A DNA stretch of 44,609 bases, from the NCBI GenBank assembly GCA_001464065.1, contig LNDN01000014.1:1-44609 (forward strand). The letters run 5' to 3'. The translations under genes were made by a program, and so were the position numbers. A model generated the notes under the pieces. That model saw only the letters and a list, made by a program, of their open reading frames with translations. It had not been told where the DNA came from and ran no database searches. This document shows positions 7,701-15,944 of the stretch, one piece after another (position 1 is the first letter of the stretch; each line of letters opens with the position of its first letter). The stretch comes from Acidobacteria bacterium Ga0077522. GTDB lineage: Bacteria > Acidobacteriota > Vicinamibacteria > Vicinamibacterales > Vicinamibacteraceae.

Positions 7701-10700
7701 ATGTCCTCGTCTCCGACTCCCGAAGCGCCCGTGCTGGCCACCGTCGATGGCAACGAGGCGGCGGCCAGCGTCGCCTACCGTCTCAACGAGGTCTGCGCGA
7801 TCTATCCGATCACGCCGTCGTCCACGATGGCCGAACTCGCCGACCAGTGGTCGGGCGAGCGACGTCCGAACATCTGGGGCGACATCCCGACGGTGGTCGA
7901 GATGCAGAGCGAGGGCGGCGCCGCCGGAGCCGTGCACGGCGCGCTGCAGGGCGGAGCGCTCACGACGACGTTCACGGCGTCGCAGGGCCTGCTGCTGATG
8001 ATTCCGAACATGTACAAGATTGCCGGCGAGCTGACGCCGGCGGTCTTCCATGTCGCGGCCCGCGCGCTGGCGTCACATGCGCTCTCGATCTTCGGCGACC
8101 ACCAGGACGTGATGGCGGTGCGCGCCACCGGGTTCGCCCAGTTGGCCTCGGCGTCCGTGCAGGAAGCACACGACCTGGCCGCCATCGCGCAGATGGCCAC
8201 CCTCGAGTCGCGGGTGCCGTTCGTGCACTTCTTCGACGGCTTCCGCACCTCGCACGAGATCACCCGCATCCAGATGCTCTCGGACGACGACCTGCGGGCG
8301 CTGATCGACACCTCGCTGATCACGGCGCATCGGCAACGGTCACTCAGTCCCGACCACCCGTTCATTCGCGGCACGGCCCAGAACCCCGACGTCTACTTCC
8401 AGATGCGCGAGGCGGCCAATGCCATCCACGCCCGCGTGCCGGCGGTGGTCGAGGCGGCGATGGCCCGCTTCGCCGCACGGACGGGACGCGCCTACCACCT
8501 CGTGGAGTACCACGGCGCACCCGACGCGGAACGCGTCATCGTGCTCATGGGCTCCGGCGTCGGCGCGGCCGCCGAGGCGGTCGAGGCCCTGGTGGCACGC
8601 GGCGCGAAGGTCGGCGTGCTGCACCTGCGGCTGTATCGCCCCTTCCCCGCGGCCAGACTGCTCGAGGCGTTGCCGGCCAGCGTGCGGACCATCGCCGTGC
8701 TCGATCGCACCAAGGAACCGGGCGCCAACGGCGAACCGCTCTACCTCGACGTCGTGGCCGCCCTGGCCGACGGTGTGGCGCGGGGCCTGCGGCCGACGAT
8801 GCCGCGCGTGGTCGGCGGCCGGTACGGCTTGTCGTCCAAGGAGTTCACCCCGGCCATGGTCGCGGCCGTGTTCGACGAGATCGCACGGCCGCAGCCGCGA
8901 TCCGGGTTCACCGTCGGCATCACCGACGATGTCAACGGCACCAGCCTGGCGGTGGACGACACCTTCACCACCGAGCACGAGGATGTGTTCAGGGCGGTGT
9001 TCTACGGGCTCGGCGCCGACGGCACGGTGGGCGCCAACAAGAACACGATCAAGATCATCGGTGAGGACCCGGACGTCCACGTCCAGGCGTACTTCGTCTA
9101 CGACTCCAAGAAGTCCGGGTCACAGACGGTGTCGCACCTGCGCTTCGGACCGCGGCCGATCCAGTCCACCTACCTCGTGCGCGAGGCGCAGTTCATCGGG
9201 TGCCACCAGTTCCAGTTCATCGAGAAGGTGGACGTGCTGACGCTGGCCGCCAGGGGCGCCACGTTGCTGCTCAACAGCGTGCACGACGCGGCGACGGTCT
9301 GGGAGTACCTGCCGCGCGAGGTGCAGGACCGGATCGTCGAACGCGGCATGTCGGTGTGGGTGATCGACGCCAACAAGGTCGCGCGCGCCGTCGGCCTCGG
9401 CGGCCACACCAACAGCGTGCTGCAGACGTGCTTCTTCGCCGTGTCGGGCGTGCTGCCGCGCGAGCGGGCCATCGAAAAGATCAAGAAGGCCATCGAGAAG
9501 ACCTACCGCAGCAAGGGCGCAGAGGTCGTGCGCAAGAACTTCGAGGCCGTCGATCGCACGATCGAGGCCCTGGCGCGGGTGGACGTGCCGATGCACGCCT
9601 CCGGCACCCGCCGCATGCTGCCGATCGTCGCCGCTGGCGCCCCGGCGTTCGTCACCGACGTTGTCGCCGAGATGCTGGCAGGGCGAGGCGATCAGCTGCC
9701 GGTGAGCGCGTTCCCCATCGACGGCACCTTCCCGAGCGCGACCTCACGCTGGGAGAAGCGCGGCATCTCCGACACGGCGCCGGTGTGGGAGCCCTCGCTG
9801 TGCATCCAGTGCGGCAACTGCTCGTTCGTGTGTCCGCACGCGGTGATCCGCACGCGGGTGTACGGCGCGAACAGGCTCGAGGGCGCGCCCGAGGGCTTCA
9901 GGAGCGCACGCATCGAGGCCCGAGGCTTCCCCGACAGCCGCTACACCCTGCAGATCTACGAGGAGGACTGCACCGGCTGCACGCTGTGCGTCGACGTCTG
10001 CCCGGTGAAGGATCCGTCCGAGAGCGGCCGACGCGCCATCAACATGGCGACCCGCGCCCTCGACCCCGCCCCGGCCCGCGCACAGGTGGCCTTCTTCGAG
10101 ACGCTGCCGGTGACCGAGCGCGGCCACGTGGACTTCTCGACAGTGCGTGGCACACAGCTGCTCGAGCCGCTGTTCGAGTTCTCCGGCGCCTGTGCCGGCT
10201 GCGGCGAGACACCGTACCTGAAGCTGGTCTCGCAGCTGTTCGGCGATCGCATGGTGGTGGCCAACGCGACTGGCTGCTCGTCCATCTACGGCGGCAACCT
10301 GCCGACGACGCCGTGGGCGACCAACCACGAGGGCCGCGGTCCGGCGTGGGCCAACTCGCTGTTCGAAGACAACGCCGAGTTCGGGCTCGGCATGCGGCTG
10401 GCCGCCGACCACCAGCTCGCGGCCGCGCGGCGCCTGCTTGCGGTGCTGCGGCCGCAGATCGGCGAGGACCTGGTCGACGACCTGATCAACGCCCCGCAGC
10501 GCACCGAGTTCGACATTCGCCAGCAGCGGGGCCGGGTGGCCGAGCTGCTCGATCGCCTGGGCGCCGTGCAGCACGCGCTGGTGCCGACCCTCGCCGCGGT
10601 GGCGGGGCAACTGGTGCGGCGCAGCGTCTGGATCATCGGCGGCGACGGCTGGGCCTACGACATCGGATCGGGAGGCCTCGATCACGTCCTGGCCAGCGGA

Positions 10701-11264
10701 CGCGACGTCAACGTCCTCGTGCTCGACACCGAGGTCTACTCCAACACGGGCGGACAGGCCTCCAAGTCGACGCCGCTCGGTGCGGCCGCCAAGTTCGCGA
10801 GCGCCGGCAAGCAGACCGAGAAGAAGGACCTCGCCATGCAGGCGATGGCCTACGGCCATGTCTACGTGGCTCGCGTCGCCATGGGCGCCAACCCGCAACA
10901 GACGCTCGATGCGCTGCGCGAGGCCGAAGCCTACGAGGGACCGTCGCTCGTGCTGGCCTATTCGCACTGCATCGCGCACGGCATCGACATGACGCAGGGC
11001 CTGCACCAGCAGGACCGCGCCGTGCACTCGGGCTACTGGCCGCTCGTGCGGTACAACCCCGAGTTGCGCGCCGCCGGCGAACGTCCGTTCACGCTCGACT
11101 CGGTGCGCCCGACGATCCCGTTCCGGACCTATGCCGAGCAGGAGCTGCGCTATCGCATGCTGCTCCTGAGCGACCCCGTCCGCGGCGAGGCCCTGCTCCG
11201 CCAGGCGCAGGAGGCCGTGACCCGCAAGTGGAAGCAGTACGAAGACCTCGCGGAGTTGAGGTAG
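7701..11264 (+). CDS. nifJ: Pyruvate:ferredoxin (flavodoxin) oxidoreductase
   Basis: Single-chain, 1187-residue PFOR that interconverts pyruvate + CoA and acetyl-CoA + CO2 with a low-potential carrier. It has the YPITPSS pyrimidine-domain motif at about residue 35. Two ferredoxin clusters follow: CIQCGNCSFVC from Cys701 and CTGCTLCVDVC from Cys757. The third-cluster cysteines include CAGCGE (from Cys831) and Cys1090 in YSHCIAHG. The TPP-binding region begins with GGDGWAYDIG near 980 and includes a TEVYSNTGGQ loop. Length and domain order match NifJ. The ATG at 7701 begins just before the first conserved strand. It is followed after three bases by the dihydroorotate-dehydrogenase-like gene, so all three genes form an operon. 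NifJ here need not be nitrogen-fixation related. Confidence 0.95.
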   Translation: MSSSPTPEAPVLATVDGNEAAASVAYRLNEVCAIYPITPSSTMAELADQWSGERRPNIWGDIPTVVEMQSEGGAAGAVHGALQGGALTTTFTASQGLLLMIPNMYKIAGELTPAVFHVAARALASHALSIFGDHQDVMAVRATGFAQLASASVQEAHDLAAIAQMATLESRVPFVHFFDGFRTSHEITRIQMLSDDDLRALIDTSLITAHRQRSLSPDHPFIRGTAQNPDVYFQMREAANAIHARVPAVVEAAMARFAARTGRAYHLVEYHGAPDAERVIVLMGSGVGAAAEAVEALVARGAKVGVLHLRLYRPFPAARLLEALPASVRTIAVLDRTKEPGANGEPLYLDVVAALADGVARGLRPTMPRVVGGRYGLSSKEFTPAMVAAVFDEIARPQPRSGFTVGITDDVNGTSLAVDDTFTTEHEDVFRAVFYGLGADGTVGANKNTIKIIGEDPDVHVQAYFVYDSKKSGSQTVSHLRFGPRPIQSTYLVREAQFIGCHQFQFIEKVDVLTLAARGATLLLNSVHDAATVWEYLPREVQDRIVERGMSVWVIDANKVARAVGLGGHTNSVLQTCFFAVSGVLPRERAIEKIKKAIEKTYRSKGAEVVRKNFEAVDRTIEALARVDVPMHASGTRRMLPIVAAGAPAFVTDVVAEMLAGRGDQLPVSAFPIDGTFPSATSRWEKRGISDTAPVWEPSLCIQCGNCSFVCPHAVIRTRVYGANRLEGAPEGFRSARIEARGFPDSRYTLQIYEEDCTGCTLCVDVCPVKDPSESGRRAINMATRALDPAPARAQVAFFETLPVTERGHVDFSTVRGTQLLEPLFEFSGACAGCGETPYLKLVSQLFGDRMVVANATGCSSIYGGNLPTTPWATNHEGRGPAWANSLFEDNAEFGLGMRLAADHQLAAARRLLAVLRPQIGEDLVDDLINAPQRTEFDIRQQRGRVAELLDRLGAVQHALVPTLAAVAGQLVRRSVWIIGGDGWAYDIGSGGLDHVLASGRDVNVLVLDTEVYSNTGGQASKSTPLGAAAKFASAGKQTEKKDLAMQAMAYGHVYVARVAMGANPQQTLDALREAEAYEGPSLVLAYSHCIAHGIDMTQGLHQQDRAVHSGYWPLVRYNPELRAAGERPFTLDSVRPTIPFRTYAEQELRYRMLLLSDPVRGEALLRQAQEAVTRKWKQYEDLAELR

Positions 11265-11267
11265 CTC

Positions 11268-12263
11268 ATGCCGGATCTCTCCACCACCTATCTCGGCCTC
11301 CCGCTGCAGCACCCGATCGTCGCCTCGGCGGGACCGATCTCGCAGTCGCTCGACGGCATCCGCCGCCTCGAGGACGGCGGCGCCGCCGCCATCGTGCTCT
11401 TCTCGCTGTTCGAGGAGCAGATCCGTCTCGAGAACGCTGCCATCGACCGCCTGATGGCCGTCGGCGCCGACAGCTCCGGCGAGGCCAGCAGCTACTTCCC
11501 CCCGATGGGCGACTTCGCTGCCGGCCCGGAGGCGTACCTGACGATCGTCCGGCAGGCGCGCCAGGCCGTCCGCGTGCCGATCATCGCCAGCCTCAACGGC
11601 TCCACGCCCGATGGCTGGGTCGACTACGCGCGGCAACTGCATGACGCCGGCGCGCACGCCATCGAGCTGAACCTCTTCCACATCCCGGCGGACCTCGACG
11701 CGACGGGCCGTGACGTCGAGCAGCGCTACGAAGACGTCGTGCGCTCGGTCTGCAGCGCCGTGCCGATCCCGGTGGCGGTGAAGATCAGCCCCTACTTCAG
11801 TGCGCTCGGCGAGATGGCTCGCCGTTTCGTGCAGGCGGGCGCGCGTGGGCTGGTGCTCTTCAATCGCTTCTACCAGCCGGACTTCGATCTCGATCGGATG
11901 GAGGTGACGCCGTCGCTCGAGCTGAGCGCCCCGACCGAGATCCGCCTCCCGCTGCTCTGGCTGGCCGTCCTGCGCGGGCGGCTCGAGGCGTCGCTGGCCG
12001 CCACCACGGGCGTCCACTCGCACCTCGAAGCGGCCAAGTATCTGCTGGCCGGCGCCGACGTGGTGATGACGACATCGGCGGTGCTCAAGCACGGGCCAGG
12101 TCACCTCGCGGTGATCCGAGCCGACCTCGATCGGTGGATGGACTCGAAGGGGTTCGCCTCGGTCGCGCAGATCCGCGGCTCGATGAGCCAGCAGCACGTC
12201 GCCGACCCGACGGCGTTCGAGCGGGCCAACTACATCAAGATTCTTCAGAGCTGGCGGGCGTAG
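11268..12263 (+). CDS. Dihydroorotate dehydrogenase-like flavoprotein
   Basis: A 331-residue TIM-barrel protein of the class 1 dihydroorotate dehydrogenase superfamily. It starts with the LGLPLQHPIVASAGP strand and has ASLNGS, ELNLFHIP, VAVKISPY and a C-terminal phosphate-binding region (TGVHSHLEAAKYLLAGADVVMTTSA), consistent with FMN binding. The usual catalytic Cys/Ser loop of PyrD is not evident, and the gene sits in a PFOR operon rather than with pyrimidine genes. It is therefore probably a redox partner or has another substrate. GAGG at 11258-11261 serves as its ribosome site inside the end of nifJ. Its 3' end overlaps that of the convergent phosphatase gene by 29 bases. Confidence 0.85.
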   Translation: MPDLSTTYLGLPLQHPIVASAGPISQSLDGIRRLEDGGAAAIVLFSLFEEQIRLENAAIDRLMAVGADSSGEASSYFPPMGDFAAGPEAYLTIVRQARQAVRVPIIASLNGSTPDGWVDYARQLHDAGAHAIELNLFHIPADLDATGRDVEQRYEDVVRSVCSAVPIPVAVKISPYFSALGEMARRFVQAGARGLVLFNRFYQPDFDLDRMEVTPSLELSAPTEIRLPLLWLAVLRGRLEASLAATTGVHSHLEAAKYLLAGADVVMTTSAVLKHGPGHLAVIRADLDRWMDSKGFASVAQIRGSMSQQHVADPTAFERANYIKILQSWRA

Positions 12264-13143
12264 GGCGGGCCTGGTCGCCGAGCGGGCCGTCGGTCGGCAG
12301 CGGCCGGATGTCGCCTGCGGGCCGTGGCGCCCACGAGCCGAGCCGGTTGCGCAGGACGTGCCACAGGGCCGGCCCCGGCGGTGCGTCCACGACCTCCGCC
12401 ACGAACAGACTGACGTCGTCGTGCGTCAGCACCGACGACCCCGTGTGCGCGACCAGACCGGCACGCAGGTGGTCGACCAGGGCCGCGTGGGGGCCCTCGA
12501 ACTCGCCGAGCAGCCGGGCGAGTCCCGCCTGCCCGAGTTCCTCGCCGTCTGGCGACGTCGCCTCGAGCACCCCGTCGGTCAGCAACAGGAGGCGGTCGCC
12601 CTGGCTCGTCGGGATGCGGCGACGCGTGAACCCCGGGGCCAGCCCCGTGCCGAGCGGCAGGCCGACCGGCCCGCGCGACGACGACCGCGCCGGCTCAGGA
12701 TCGATGGGGGCCCACGTCCCGGAGGCTGCGGTGTAGAGCCAGGCCGGGGGATGGCCCGCGTACGACACCGTCAGCCTACGGCTCGGCGGGTAGTAGGTGA
12801 CCATGACCGCCGTGGTGATGGTGGCCAGCGGGGTCGTGCTGACGCGACGGTCGATCGCGCGCAGCACCCGGCGCTCGTCCATCGTGTCGACGCTACGGCG
12901 CAACTGGCCGTACATCTCGCGCCCGACGGCGGCCACGGCGTCGCCGTGGCCCGCCACATCAGCCAGGCACACGCGCGTCAGCAGGCCCGACCCGCACACC
13001 GAGAGGTAGTGGATGTCGCCGCCGTGCGGCCCGTCACAGGCGCTCGAGTACAGCGTGCCTTCGAGGCCGGGCAGGTCGATGGCGGCATGCACCACCTGGT
13101 TGCCACCCCGCACCTCGCCGCACGCCAGTCCGGTGTTTCCCAC
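12235..13143 (-). CDS. SpoIIE-type PP2C serine/threonine phosphatase
   Basis: A 302-residue stand-alone SpoIIE-like phosphatase. Metal-binding motifs typical of the family are visible: CDGPHGGDIHYL near the N-terminus, CLADVAGHGDAVA, a central VSYAGHPPAWLY strand, LLLLTDGVLEA, and a late HDDVSLFV. Such proteins dephosphorylate anti-sigma-factor antagonists or other phosphoproteins; no sensor or kinase domain is fused here. The start is a GTG at 13143; a shorter GTG start about 15 codons in is possible. It is the last gene of a co-oriented set after the SGNH-DUF1080 gene (gap 66 bases). No anti-sigma antagonist (STAS) gene is next to it, so the substrate is unknown. Confidence 0.85.
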   Translation of the reverse strand: MGNTGLACGEVRGGNQVVHAAIDLPGLEGTLYSSACDGPHGGDIHYLSVCGSGLLTRVCLADVAGHGDAVAAVGREMYGQLRRSVDTMDERRVLRAIDRRVSTTPLATITTAVMVTYYPPSRRLTVSYAGHPPAWLYTAASGTWAPIDPEPARSSSRGPVGLPLGTGLAPGFTRRRIPTSQGDRLLLLTDGVLEATSPDGEELGQAGLARLLGEFEGPHAALVDHLRAGLVAHTGSSVLTHDDVSLFVAEVVDAPPGPALWHVLRNRLGSWAPRPAGDIRPLPTDGPLGDQARPTPASSEES

Positions 13144-13209
13144 GTTGGTTTGATGCCCCGTGCCCCCGTGGCGTTCCCACGCGGCGGTGGGTCTGGCGGG
13201 AGCGTCTGC

Positions 13210-14598
13210 CTACCTGCCCGACGCGAGACGGATGCGCCGGTACTCCATCTGGCCGCGGTCGGCTTCGAGCCCGATGCCGCCGCTTGGCGGCACCTTGAAC
13301 GCCTTCTCGATGACCTCGCCATTGCAGGTGACGACGGCCGTCTCGCCGGTCACGGTGATGACGAGTTCGTTCCACTCCTGCGGCCGGTAGCTGGCCAGCG
13401 TCGTGTACGGGCCCGACAGGCGATAGTCGCGGACCTGCAGCTGCGGGCCGCGCAGGAAGACGCCGCCATCGGCGTACGGCGTGGCCCGGAACTCCAGTTT
13501 CAGCACGAAATCGCCGTCGAAGGTCTTCGTCGTCCAGAGCTGCTGCACCTTGCGACCTTCCGGCGGCGTGACCGCCACGATGTGGTCGCCGATGACGCGC
13601 CAGCGCTGGTCCACACTCGACGTCCGGCCATCGAAGGACACCGGCGCGTCGACGAAGGGCCACAGCGCCGCGTTGGGATCGGAGGCCTGCCACTTCGCCG
13701 CGACCGCCTTCTCCTGCTCGGTGGTCGCTCGATAGCCCCAGCCGGTGAGATCGCGCCCGTTGAACAGGGCCGTGAAGCCGTCCTCCACCGCGAACGTGCC
13801 GGGCACCGGCGCGAGCAGACCCGTGGCCTCGAGCACCGGACGCAGCGCCGCCGCCCATCGGGCGTAGCCGGCGTCGTTGAGGTGCAACAGGTCGGGAAAC
13901 TCCGCGATCGGGGCATCGCCCTCGGCGTCGGCCCAGAGTCGCCACGTGTCGACGGGCGTCACCTGCGGGTCGTTCTTCACGAGCGCCAGCAACCGCGCGT
14001 TGGTCTCCTTGATCAACGGCGACGGCCGCTTCATCTTCGCCGAGCTCGGGAACACCTGGCAGAGGATGATCGGCAGCCGCGGGTTGTGGTTGCGCAGGGC
14101 CGACAGGATCGACCGCACGTTGCTCTCGACGACGTCCGGACGGGCGCCCTCTTCCAGATCGTTGGTGCCGATGAGCAGCACCACCCCACGCGGGTTGAGC
14201 GCGATCACATCGTCCTGCAGGCGCAGCAGGACGCCGCGCGTGGTGTCGCCGCTGATGCCGCGGTTGGCCACCTTCATGCCTGGAAAGGCCTGCGGCAGGC
14301 GGTCGTTCCAGCCCTGGGTGATCGAGTCGCCGAGCAGGACGACCGCGCCCTGATCGGCCGCCACGTTGGTCGCCCATGCCGTGCGCTTGTCATGCCAGAG
14401 CTTGCGGAACCAGGTGTAGCGACGCAACGGCCCCACGCCGGGCAGACCATCGTCGTTGGCCGGGATGTCGAGCCGATCGACTGGCGCCGCCGCAGCCGTC
14501 GTGGTCTGCGCCCGTGCGGTCGGCGCGAGTGCCGGTGCCACGAGCAGGGCGCCCAGGGCGAGAGAGACGACGGGACCTGACCACCGGCTGGTGCGCAT
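13210..14598 (-). CDS. Secreted SGNH/GDSL hydrolase fused to a DUF1080 domain
   Basis: A 462-residue exported protein. A signal peptide (about residues 1-31, ending TARAQ) is followed by an SGNH esterase domain with GDSITQG at 90-96 (Ser92), an N-G block (NRGISGD), GTND at 144-147 and the DLLHLND catalytic Asp/His block. From about residue 255 a DUF1080 (3-keto-disaccharide hydrolase, concanavalin-like) domain begins with FTALFNGRDLTGW and contains FDGDFVLKLEFR and GGVFLRGPQLQV. The combination suggests removal of an ester group plus sugar cleavage or binding on one polysaccharide. The ATG at 14598 is preferred over a GTG two codons upstream. It lies 21 bases after the tail-sheath gene. Confidence 0.85.
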   Translation of the reverse strand: MRTSRWSGPVVSLALGALLVAPALAPTARAQTTTAAAAPVDRLDIPANDDGLPGVGPLRRYTWFRKLWHDKRTAWATNVAADQGAVVLLGDSITQGWNDRLPQAFPGMKVANRGISGDTTRGVLLRLQDDVIALNPRGVVLLIGTNDLEEGARPDVVESNVRSILSALRNHNPRLPIILCQVFPSSAKMKRPSPLIKETNARLLALVKNDPQVTPVDTWRLWADAEGDAPIAEFPDLLHLNDAGYARWAAALRPVLEATGLLAPVPGTFAVEDGFTALFNGRDLTGWGYRATTEQEKAVAAKWQASDPNAALWPFVDAPVSFDGRTSSVDQRWRVIGDHIVAVTPPEGRKVQQLWTTKTFDGDFVLKLEFRATPYADGGVFLRGPQLQVRDYRLSGPYTTLASYRPQEWNELVITVTGETAVVTCNGEVIEKAFKVPPSGGIGLEADRGQMEYRRIRLASGR

Positions 14599-14619
14599 GG
14601 CCACAGAGGATACCGGATG

Positions 14620-15837
14620 CTAGCGACGGTGGCGCACGCGCACCGTGAGCACGACGAACTCGGCCGGCCTGAGCGGCGCCACGCCGATCACCAGGTGGGT
14701 CACGCCCTGGTCGACGTCGTCCTGCGTGGTGGTGGAGGCATCGCAGCGGACGAAGCAGGCCTCGGCAGGGGTGCGGCCCTGCAACGCGCCGCGGCGGAAC
14801 AGCTCGATCAGGAACATCTCGACGTCGAGTCGCAGCGCCTGCCAGAGCCGGGGTCCGGACGCCTCGACGCTGGCCCACTGCACCCCGCGCGTGACACTCG
14901 CCTCGATGAACAGCGCCAGCCGGCGCACCGGCACGTACTTCCACTCGGAGGCGAGGGCATCGGCGCCTCGCAGCGTTCGGGCGCCCCACACGACGTGGCC
15001 GCCCGGGAAGGTGCGCAGCCCGTTGATGCCGGCCACGTTGAGCAGCGACTGTTCCGCGTCGTCCAGACGCACCGAGAGCGCGTCCACCCCCTCGAATCGC
15101 GCCTCGAGCCCTGCTGGGGCCTTCCACACGCCACGATGCGCGTCGATGCGGGCATAGATCCCCGCCACCGCACCGCTCGGCGCGAAGGTCGCCACCGCGC
15201 CCGGCGTCAGGGGATCGGGACAGCGCAGGCGCGGAAAGTGCAACACGGCGTTGGCGCACGCGTCATGTGGCGAGACGAGCGCCTCGAGCGCGGCGGGCGA
15301 CCGTGCCTCGGCGATGCCCCATGTCTCGGGCGGGTCGACGAGGACCATCGCCCCCCGCTGGAAGGCGTAGGCGATGGCGGCATCCCAGGTCGCGCGATCG
15401 ACGTCCACGCCGAACCGGAACGGCGGGATGCAGATCAGGTTCACGTCGTCGCACGCGTCGAGCATCCACAGGCCGCGCCGGCCGGCCTGGAGCGTGGGGT
15501 CCGACACGTGGAGCGCCTCGAGCGGACGCCCGTCGGTGTCGATGTTGCAGATGACGGCCTGGCGGCCGCCGTTGCGGAAGAAGTGCAGCACCGCGACGCC
15601 CAGCGGGCTCTCCGTCCACGGCCCGCCGTAGATCTGGACGAACTCCTGCGCCGACCGCACCACGCCCGGCACGCCCGTCGGACCGGTCCGGCACCGACCG
15701 ATGAAGGCGGTGACGTCGGTGGACACACCGGTGATCGGACCACGGGGTGGTGGCTGCTCGACGACAACCTCGGGGTGCTCTTCGTGTGCTGGAATCGCCG
15801 CCTCCCGCCCGCGGACCGCATGCGCAGGCTCATGCAT
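14620..15837 (-). CDS. Contractile tail-sheath protein (phage/eCIS type), orphan
   Basis: A 405-residue member of the phage tail-sheath family that forms the contractile outer tube of myophages, R-tailocins and extracellular contractile injection systems. The N-terminal part has the sheath opening GPITGVSTDVTAFIG (about residues 33-47). The middle has an NAVLHFPRL strand and FAPSGAVAGIYAR. The C-terminal domain has WKAPAG, GLRTFPGGHVVWGARTL, WKYVPVRRLALFIE and GVAPLRPAEFVVLTV, all strongly sheath-like. The ATG at 15837 is chosen because residues upstream of it look non-coding and would reach the divergent methyltransferase start. No tube, baseplate, spike, AAA+ or terminator gene is near; the following gene is an SGNH hydrolase 21 bases on. 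Family call is firm; role is open. Confidence 0.85.
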   Translation of the reverse strand: MHEPAHAVRGREAAIPAHEEHPEVVVEQPPPRGPITGVSTDVTAFIGRCRTGPTGVPGVVRSAQEFVQIYGGPWTESPLGVAVLHFFRNGGRQAVICNIDTDGRPLEALHVSDPTLQAGRRGLWMLDACDDVNLICIPPFRFGVDVDRATWDAAIAYAFQRGAMVLVDPPETWGIAEARSPAALEALVSPHDACANAVLHFPRLRCPDPLTPGAVATFAPSGAVAGIYARIDAHRGVWKAPAGLEARFEGVDALSVRLDDAEQSLLNVAGINGLRTFPGGHVVWGARTLRGADALASEWKYVPVRRLALFIEASVTRGVQWASVEASGPRLWQALRLDVEMFLIELFRRGALQGRTPAEACFVRCDASTTTQDDVDQGVTHLVIGVAPLRPAEFVVLTVRVRHRR

Positions 15838-15944
15838 GAGAACGCCCGGCGTCGAGCCACCGCACAACGGCCCGGCCCGCCGTGCCGCCAGCCACCGATG
15901 CGGGCGATACTCTCCGTCGGGCGCAGGCGTCCGGGGGAGTCCTG

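Noticed and set aside
9744-12197. 817-codon minus-strand open frame
   Set aside because: Antisense to nifJ and the PyrD-like gene; no recognisable motifs.
12358-14580. 740-codon plus-strand open frame
   Set aside because: Antisense to the phosphatase and SGNH-DUF1080 genes; composition is shadow-like.
14620-15837. Prophage or tailocin locus around the sheath gene
   Set aside because: No other structural, lysis, integrase or attachment-site sequence could be found on either side.
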